Source of the DNA: Tieghemiomyces parasiticus
Taxonomy: Eukaryota; Kickxellomycota; Dimargaritomycetes; Dimargaritales; Dimargaritaceae
DNA length: 64,000 nt
NCBI GenBank assembly: GCA_027575765.1
Contig: JANBPT010000012.1
Location: 62,001-126,000, forward strand
Direction: 5' to 3'
The notes beneath the pieces were generated by a model. The model saw only the letters and a list, made by a program, of their open reading frames with translations. It was not told where the DNA came from and ran no database searches. The position numbers and the translations under genes are program-made. Positions 57,157 through 64,000 of the stretch are shown here, piece after piece (positions within the stretch are counted from its first letter, which is position 1; every line of letters starts with the position of its first letter).

Positions 57157-60100
57157 TCATCGTACCAGTCTGGCAGGTTGGGTGGGCGTCACGTCGTTGA
57201 TACTTGTCCGCCGGCTGGCAGCCGTAGCGGTTGCCGACGCCATGACCGGACGGCGGGCCGAACTCGTAGGTGGCGTGGGCCGTTTCTGGCGCTGGGCGAT
57301 CCGCTCTACCATAGACACACCGTCACGGAACTTGGCCCGAAAGAGCACATTGGCATTGTTAAACATACCCTCCTTAAGCGATACCACGATGAACTGGGCA
57401 CCCTTAAACCGTGTACGGAAGAGTTGGCCAATGTTTTGGGTGTGACTCAAGTCGAGGGCTGAGTCAATCTCGTCCAGAATATACATTGGGGCCGGTTTGA
57501 ACTGGAGGAGGGAGAGGATCAGCGATAGAGCCACCAGTGATCTGAGCGTTGCCAAGGTGCGTCGAGGTAGGGGTGGTGGTGGTGGGAGGGGGTTGCGGAG
57601 TTTAGTGGGCGGGGTGGGGTAAGCATATGGTGTGTAACGTAAGAGGGACGGTTTGATAACCGAGTTGAATGAGAGTGAATGGCTCTCCAAGGGTATATTG
57701 CTAACATATATATATATCTTACCTCTGTCCGCCGCTAAGCTCCGTCAGACTCTGTTTCCATACCCCGCCAAGGCATACCTTGACCTCGAGGCCTTCCATC
57801 AAAGTTTTTCCCTCGGGGGGTTCCAGACGGGCCGAACAGCCGGCTAGTAGCTCCCCGAAAATGTCACCAAAGTCCCTGTCGGCGGGGGGTAGTGGTGAAT
57901 GGTGAAGGTAATGGCGAGGGGAGGTTAGTGGGGTGTGCTACGTGTTGGATAATGGCCCATTCGCGTTCCGGCTCCACGTGCCTAAAGAGACATAAGACAC
58001 GGTCAATCGAATGGTAGATATTCAGATCAACTCGCCCCTTCGGGCATTCTGCCACACACACACACGCAACAATAATAATAGTCCTGTCTGCCTTACTTGT
58101 CTACGATCTTCCAGGTTTTCTCGAGTGCGTCGCGCTTGTAGTCATCGAGCGAGGTGATGGTATCCTCGATTTTACGCTTATCCTTGAGCACGGTGGCCAG
58201 CATTTGCTTAAGTGAGACCTCGCGTTTCTCGACATTCTCAATGTTGGCCATGACCGACGTGTTGGTGGTCCGGCGCAGGCGGGCATGGCGTTCCTCCAGC
58301 TGCTTCAACTGGTGCCGGGCCTCGAGGGGGTTCTGGTGGACGAAATCAAACGCGGTACCGGGCTGGCCGAACAGCTCGCGGGCATCCTGGATCCAGTCAT
58401 ACTTTTCCTCTAGGTGTGCAATCACTTTGCGGCCCTGCTCGCGGTCTCGTTGGAATCGTTCCAGGCCGTGGGTAAGTTCCTGCAGTTCTAGTGTGATGTC
58501 GGTCTGCAGCGCAGCTTTGGTCTTGACCAGCTGTTCCAACTCACGCGTCTCCTCGTCGAACGAGGTGAGGGTGGCCTTTTCCGCATCGAGGGCCTTCTGA
58601 GCCTCGTCCAAGGCAGCCTTCAATTCGGTCATGGATTTGGTCATGGCTTCTTCCTCAGCCGCGGCATCCTTGAGCACCTGACTGGCCATCTCGATCTGGG
58701 CCTTAAGGCTGACAACATCGGTGTCCAATTGCTCTGGACGGAGGTTGAAGGGAATGGGTAGCGTAATCACGTTCGGATTAGATACATAGAAGTCTTTAAA
58801 ACAGGGAGTGCACCACCTCGGTGGTATGCAAGCCTAACGTCGTGGCTACTTCCCGGTGCGTTGGGGTCGGCTTCACTTACCAATTTCCAAGGCCAGGGTC
58901 TGGACCTCGCGCTGCATGGTCTTCACGCCCTGGGTTGACTTGCTCAGCTGGGCCTTGGAGGAAGCCAGCTTGGTCTTCATCTCCTTGAGCTTGGAGGTCT
59001 TGTCCTGTTTAAACTCGCGCATCTCGCGCTCAATTTCCTGGCACTTGGTCAAGTCGGCTTCCTTCTCGCGCTGTGCAGCCTCGATTTGGGTCTGAAGATA
59101 TTCCAACTCAGTCTTACCCTCCTCGACTTGTTGCATGAGCTATACAGGCGGAGTGAATATGCAAACAACCCAAAAATAAAATAAAGAGACATGTAGGAAA
59201 GGTTAGAATCGTCAGCCAACAATGGCCCATAGCGTCGCCCCACGGTGGCTATATCCGAGGGTGATTGTGCTGCCTGCCTTACCTGGGCGTGGGTGGTCTT
59301 GGCCAGGCGACCCTCGAGCAAGCTAACTTCGTGGGCCTTCAGCTCGATCGTGTTTTGGAGCCGGTTGAACTGCGCGATCGTGGACTGAGCGGCGGCAAGC
59401 TGGGAGTTGATGTCGGCCAGTTCATGTTCGTGGGCGGCCACCTGGCGTTTCAGGTCGTGCAGGGCCTGCAGTTTAACCAGGAATCCAGATGAGTTGGGTT
59501 TGGACCCGCCCTGCAAGGTACCGGCGGGATCGTACACGTCACCCTCCAGGGTGACCGACTTGAGGCGCACGTCGCGGTGGAAGGTCACTTGCTCGGCAGT
59601 CGCGGCGTCCTGGCACACGAGGGTTCCACCAAACACATACTGCATCGCCGCCGAGACCTCCTGATCGTACCCGACCAATTCCAGGGCCAGATCGACCTTA
59701 CCAGGGGCCAATCGCTTGGCGGACGCCACCGCTTGGGCCGAGGCGCGGAAGGCTTGGATCTTGTTAAGTGGGATAATGGTTACGCGGCGGCGCAGCTTTC
59801 CGCGCTGCAGCAACTGGGTGCCTACTTGCTCATTGGCCACCACTACGTTGAACAGCCGACCACCCGCGCAGATCTCAAGGGCGGTCGAGGCGTCGTAATG
59901 CTCCGGGTCCAAGGTGACCAGGTTGGCCACCAACCCTTTGACCTGGGACCGGTCAAAGTTCGGGGTGGGATCCGAGTAGATAAACTCGTGGCCGGCCAGT
60001 GCAGCGGCCGCCCCGTCGCACCGCTGCCGCAGCGCCCGCAGGTTGGTTTCGGTCGCGGTGCGTCGCTGGCGGAGATCGGCTTCGACTTGAGGGTCCCAGG

Positions 60101-61853
60101 CGAGACCCGTTAGTTCGTTCTGGACGCCCTGGAGTACCTTACGTTCGCCGGCCAATTTCGTAATCAAGGATTCGTTCTCCTTGGCAGCCCTACGCGCCTG
60201 GGGTTCCAGTTCTTTGATTTGCTTCTGCACGTGGTTGGTCTTGCGACGCGCCTGTTCGATCGTTGTGGCCGCTTGGGACAAGCGCTGCTTAGCCTGCTGC
60301 AGCTGCTCCATGTAGCCGTTCTCGTGGCCTTCTTCGGCCGACACGCCAGTAGTCAGGGTCTGGATGAGCTCCTCGGTCTGGCGCAGCTGCTGGGCCCGTT
60401 CATCGTGCTCTGTGCGTACCGACTCGAATCGTTCATTGAGGTCAGCCACGCGCCGGCGCTTCTCGGCCAGTGCAGTTTCCGTCTGATTCAGATGGGGTAA
60501 TACAGCATCCGCCAGGCAGGAGAGGGGGGGGGAATGGAAGGGTGTGAGTGAGTCCATCGGAGCTGAGCGAATAACAGGTGAAGGCTTACTTCGACTCTGA
60601 AACCCGTGGTCGATAGTACCGGACTCCTTAAGCCAGTCATGACGGATAGGAACCCTGGTAAGTTCGAACTAAGCGCTGCACGGTAGGACCTACCTCATTC
60701 AGATTGGCCGTGAGTCCGTCTAGGTTCTGTTGCTCCTCCTCACGGGTGGTCGCCTTAAGATCGCGCTGGGTCTTTCCACGCACCAGGTCCTTCGCAAATC
60801 GGTCGGCGGTCTGCTGCAGCTCGGCGAATCGGCCACCGGCGGCCACCTTGCTCTGCTTATCGGCTTCGATCAGTTTAATGTCACGTTGCAGGTTGGCCAC
60901 CTCAGTCTTCAGTGTGGCCAGGCGCCCGGTGAGCTGTTCCCGGCGGTCGAGCTGGGCACGCTGGTCCTGGTCCGATTGGTTCAGCTTCTCGCGGTTCTGC
61001 ACATACTCGTGAGCCACCACCAGCCGGGTCAGCCGGTCCACCTCGATTTCCAGTTTCTGGTACTCGAGGAAGGCGCGTTTCTCATTGCGTAGCTTGTCCA
61101 GCTTGGGCGTAATCTCTTCGTTTAGGATGGCGGTGATTTCCTCCACCTTCTTTTCCTTCTTGGTCATGGTCTTATGCGCCTTCTCCTTTCGCTCCTCAAA
61201 CATACGCGTGCCGGCCGCTTCCTCGATCATGGATAGGATTTCGGGCGCTTTCATGTTGAGCACCTGGGTAATCTTGCCCTGCATGATGAGGAAATGCGGG
61301 TTGTTGACATTCAATTGGACAGACTGGTACAAGTTGGCTACGGCCTGCTCCTGGGCGTTGTGGCCATTGATCATGTACTTGTTCTTGCCGTTGACAAGGA
61401 TCTGTAACGAGAAAAAGGGGCCGTGGTAGAAAATGAAAAAAAGGGTAAGTATCCGGGCCAGTTATCGAAACCGGGGTGGTCGACCGCGGGCGTTGGGGTG
61501 GGTGTCGCAGTTAATGGGTTCACCCGTCGACTAACCTGGCGCGTCACCGAAATGTGCGAGCAGTGCTCGTAACCCATCGGGCTCTTGCTACGGTCTTCGT
61601 TGTTAAAGGTGATGGTCACCGAGGCCTTAGTGATGCCGGCCTGGCCTCGCTTGTACACAAGGTCTTTGAGGTTGTTGGCGCGGACGTGGGAGAGGTTCTT
61701 AAGGCCTAGCACGAAGCAGATGGCATCGAGGACGTTGGACTTGCCCGACCCATTGAGGCCAGTAATTGCATTGAATTCCGGATCCCATCCCGTGATGTTA
61801 GTTCGGGCGGCGTAGGATTTGAAGCCATCGATAATGACTTCCTCGACCCGCAT
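57157..61853 (-). CDS. SMC2: Condensin subunit SMC2
   Basis: Seven exons, 61853..61536, 61401..60694, 60482..59283, 59139..58881, 58733..58097, 57875..57723 and 57541..57157, give 1219 residues (family about 1170-1200). SMC2 pairs with SMC4 in condensin to loop and compact chromosomes. The ATPase N-half has GLNGSGKS (32-39), and [19 protein letters not shown] runs across intron 1. The SMC2 signature [20 protein letters not shown] and [13 protein letters not shown] follow. The hinge lies around residues 510-650 ([18 protein letters not shown]), between long coiled coils. The second head has LSGGQR spanning intron 6 and Walker [21 protein letters not shown], then [15 protein letters not shown]. 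The last about 40 residues are a Ser/Thr/Pro/Arg-rich tail. Every junction maintains family sequence. Confidence 0.96.
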
Positions 61854-63506
61854 GGCTAACGACAAATGGACTGCGTGGTTCTACAGGGGAGAAAGGGAGG
61901 GTAAAAGGCGCAGGAGGAAAGGTTGAAAAGGGCAAGTTGGTATATCAAGTGACAGGAGACAAACTAGGGGTAGTCCACAGAATGCCGCATATGCCAGAGG
62001 AGCCTCATAATAAATGTTGGGTTTGTTGACCTCAGTGGATGCCAGAGCTGTAACACCTGACAGCTAAAGAATGGTCAGGATAGGGTGCCAGAGTCAGCTC
62101 CCGCAGGTGGTGCCGGCCAAGGCCCAGGGGAGGCGGGATTGCATTCTGGCTACAACCATACGTCTCCCGAGGTCACCACACTGCCGGCCAGGCTTAAATC
62201 AAAACATTCTCACTAAGTCACGTGAACCAAAAAGTAAGAGGCGGCCGTGGCAACCCTCCCCTGCCACAGCGGACTGGATGACGACCGGGGCACGAAAGCT
62301 ACCAGCGTCCAACGTTAGGGTATGGCAGCGCCGGACGAAGCAAGCTCCTCTGACCGGAGAAGAATGGCAAATTAACCGTGACGTTGGCAGTGGCGAGGTG
62401 CGCGGGCGTGGCGTGCGATAGAGTTTGTAGACTATACGGCTCGCAAGGATTAGAAATTCTATCATCCTTCCAGGCTTGACGGAGAGTTACCATTGCCCTG
62501 GCTTCGCCGCCTGCTACGGAGGGCCATCAGAAGTGCCATGCTGCGGAGATGGGTAAAATATAAACTGACCGCCCCCCGGTTGTACGTCAACTGTGGCCCA
62601 AGTGGTCACCAAGTGCCACCGTGCAGTATGTTGGTGTGGTCGCTTGTCCAGGCGTCCTAAAGAGGCAGGTCTAAAGCACAACACTGTATCGACAAGCGGT
62701 GATTTCCACATCAAGTTCCGCCTGTGCATCCCGTAGCCTCATTTGCCGATATATTCGGCTGCCTCTTATCCCACCCTTTTAGGCTGCTGGTTGACAGGTA
62801 ACCGAATGGGTCGGCTGACGCCTACGGCTCCACCGCTTTTTCCCGACCGCCCTCAGGTGTTTATAAGCCAATATCTCACAGTAGATAGCACCATTAAACC
62901 GTTATGGGACTCGGGCCCGCAGCACTTGATTCGCCGCCTTTGCCAGCTGAACAAGTTGGTCGCGGGAAGGCTGTGTTCTACCGACCCAGGTCAGGACGCT
63001 GAAGGCTGCCGGCCCAGCTGCCGATGCCGCAGTCGGAAGCTAAAGGGTCTTCTGCCGCTCCCGTCACTTGGGTTCGTTTTATTCTCACACAAGTGCCTCA
63101 CCTCCCCCCCTGCCGTCTCGCATCCCGTTGGTTCCTGGCATATGTCACTCGCCGCTATTGCAACGGTATCCCACAGAGGAAAATCCGACCCAACGGTGTG
63201 TGATATTTCCGCAGCTTCCCCATTTACTCCAAGTCAAAAGGAGCCTGGGAGCCGTGCCAACACGGTGTCTTGGCATCGGGCCGGGCCGAGGTGGACCGAA
63301 CTACCTGAGCGATTAAACACGTCTTCAGTCTGCCCCGGCGTTGCTCGGCTATATTTAGCCGCCACCCCGCTCACGTACTACTCCCCTCTCTATCATCCTA
63401 AATCTGGTTCTGGTCCATGGTTGACTTTGACCACTGCTGTTACTCCACCTCCCGTGTATTTATGACGTTTGATTTGTCACATTTCTAGTCCCGGCCTCTA
63501 TACGCT
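61854..63506. other. Divergent promoter region, SMC2 and ABC transporter
   Basis: 1.65 kb lies between two start codons. A 240-codon plus-strand open frame (62743-63465) starts at TTG and has no domain or splice support. The last 100 bases before the transporter ATG are pyrimidine-rich. Nothing else is seen. Confidence 0.45.
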
Positions 63507-64000
63507 ATGCCCCTCGACAGCTTCGCCGACGACAAGCCCCGGGCCAAGACGCTGGAAGGTATGGATACAATGGCCGACCGCCCCTTCACCTCGGGCGGCC
63601 AAGAGCCTCTCGGACCGTTCGCCACCCTGCCGACGTGCGCTGGCCAAGAGGAGAAGGCAAATATATACGACATGGACACCCTTCTTCCCCGTTCGGGGCC
63701 AAATCTTGATAACAAGGCTGCCGCCGTAGCCGACATTTCTGTTCCTTCCATCGGACAAGGTTTGCCCCACAAGCCCCGTCGTGGCTTAATCGACCGGCTC
63801 CGTCGTCGCACCTCTCCGCAAGGAGCGGATGATGAAACCCCGTCAGCCCCCGGGACCGAGTCCAAGCCAGTGGATGGTGAGCCGGCAGGCGAAAAAGATT
63901 CCACCGTCAGCCTTGCGGGTCTCTTCCGCTTTGCGACACCTTTCGACTGGTTTCTGATGGGGGTCGGTAGTATCTGCGCCGTGGCCGCTGGGGCCTCTCC
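63507..64000 (+). CDS. ABC transporter, ABCB/MDR type, N-terminal fragment
   Basis: The open frame from the ATG at 63507 runs off the window after 164 codons. About 140 residues of acidic, Pro/Ser-rich cytoplasmic sequence with a basic patch (KPRRGLIDRLRRR) precede VSLAGLFRFATPFDWFLMGV and GSICAVAAGAS. That is the characteristic entry to the first transmembrane helix of full-size P-glycoprotein-like exporters. Such proteins pump lipids, peptides or drugs using ATP. The nucleotide-binding domains lie beyond the window, so the class is inferred from this entry motif only. A possible donor (G|GTATGG at 63558) exists, but continuous reading is supported. Confidence 0.75.
   Translation, partial: MPLDSFADDKPRAKTLEGMDTMADRPFTSGGQEPLGPFATLPTCAGQEEKANIYDMDTLLPRSGPNLDNKAAAVADISVPSIGQGLPHKPRRGLIDRLRRRTSPQGADDETPSAPGTESKPVDGEPAGEKDSTVSLAGLFRFATPFDWFLMGVGSICAVAAGAS

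Noticed and set aside
62743..63465. A 240-codon plus-strand open frame upstream of the ABC transporter.
   Set aside because: It starts at TTG, has mixed low-information composition with many Pro, Ser and Cys, no domain and no splice link. It lies in a divergent promoter region.

Overview
This is a eukaryotic nuclear window, almost certainly from a fungus. The genes carry short GT-AG introns (about 70 to 310 nt, donors mostly GTAAGT or GTAGGT, CTAAC-like branch sites). The gene set includes a fungal-type Atg29, the kinetochore protein Spc24, proteasome Rpn1 and condensin SMC2. Also present are proteins that most yeasts lack: a RAB3GAP1 homologue, a Slo/BK-type channel and a CASTOR-type ACT protein. 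That mix, the moderately high GC of the coding exons and the Pro/Ala/Ser-rich tails on conserved cores suggest an early-diverging lineage, perhaps Zoopagomycota (Kickxellomycotina/Dimargaritales). The lineage is an inference; no marker gene here settles it.

Layout. 1-242 (-): 5' end of a secreted protein gene cut by the window edge. 2.1-4.0 kb (-): acyl-CoA/4-coumarate-CoA ligase with a peroxisomal SKL tail. 7.2-9.6 kb (+): bifunctional 6-phosphofructo-2-kinase/fructose-2,6-bisphosphatase. 10.4-11.4 kb (-): peroxiredoxin-like 2A protein. 13.0-17.8 kb (-): Rab3GAP catalytic subunit. 20.5-25.8 kb (+): BK-like channel with an abnormal selectivity filter. 26.3-28.9 kb (-): double-PH-domain low-complexity protein. 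33.2-36.2 kb (+): RINT1/Tip20. 36.9-39.9 kb (+): Rpn1. 40.6-41.6 kb (+): Spc24. 41.9-42.3 kb (-): UPF0047/YjbQ protein. 43.2-45.8 kb (+): Atg29. 45.8-52.8 kb: an unresolved stretch with several exon-like blocks. 52.8-54.8 kb (+): CASTOR-like ACT protein. 55.8-56.6 kb (-): decayed Tc1/mariner transposase. 57.2-61.9 kb (-): SMC2. 63.5 kb to the end (+): start of a full-size ABCB/MDR transporter.

Most genes were rebuilt by splicing open segments at GT-AG sites that keep the frame and restore family motifs across the junction. Exon coordinates are given in each entry. The genes are mainly unrelated housekeeping functions. A loose nutrient and trafficking theme (CASTOR-like protein, Atg29, Rab3GAP, RINT1, fructose-2,6-bisphosphate control) is probably coincidental.

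The most unusual observations are the channel whose pore signature has lost GYG, the CASTOR-like protein in a fungus, the relic transposon, and the PH protein with a ladder of basic amphipathic motifs. No tRNA, rRNA, CRISPR array or viral element was recognised.
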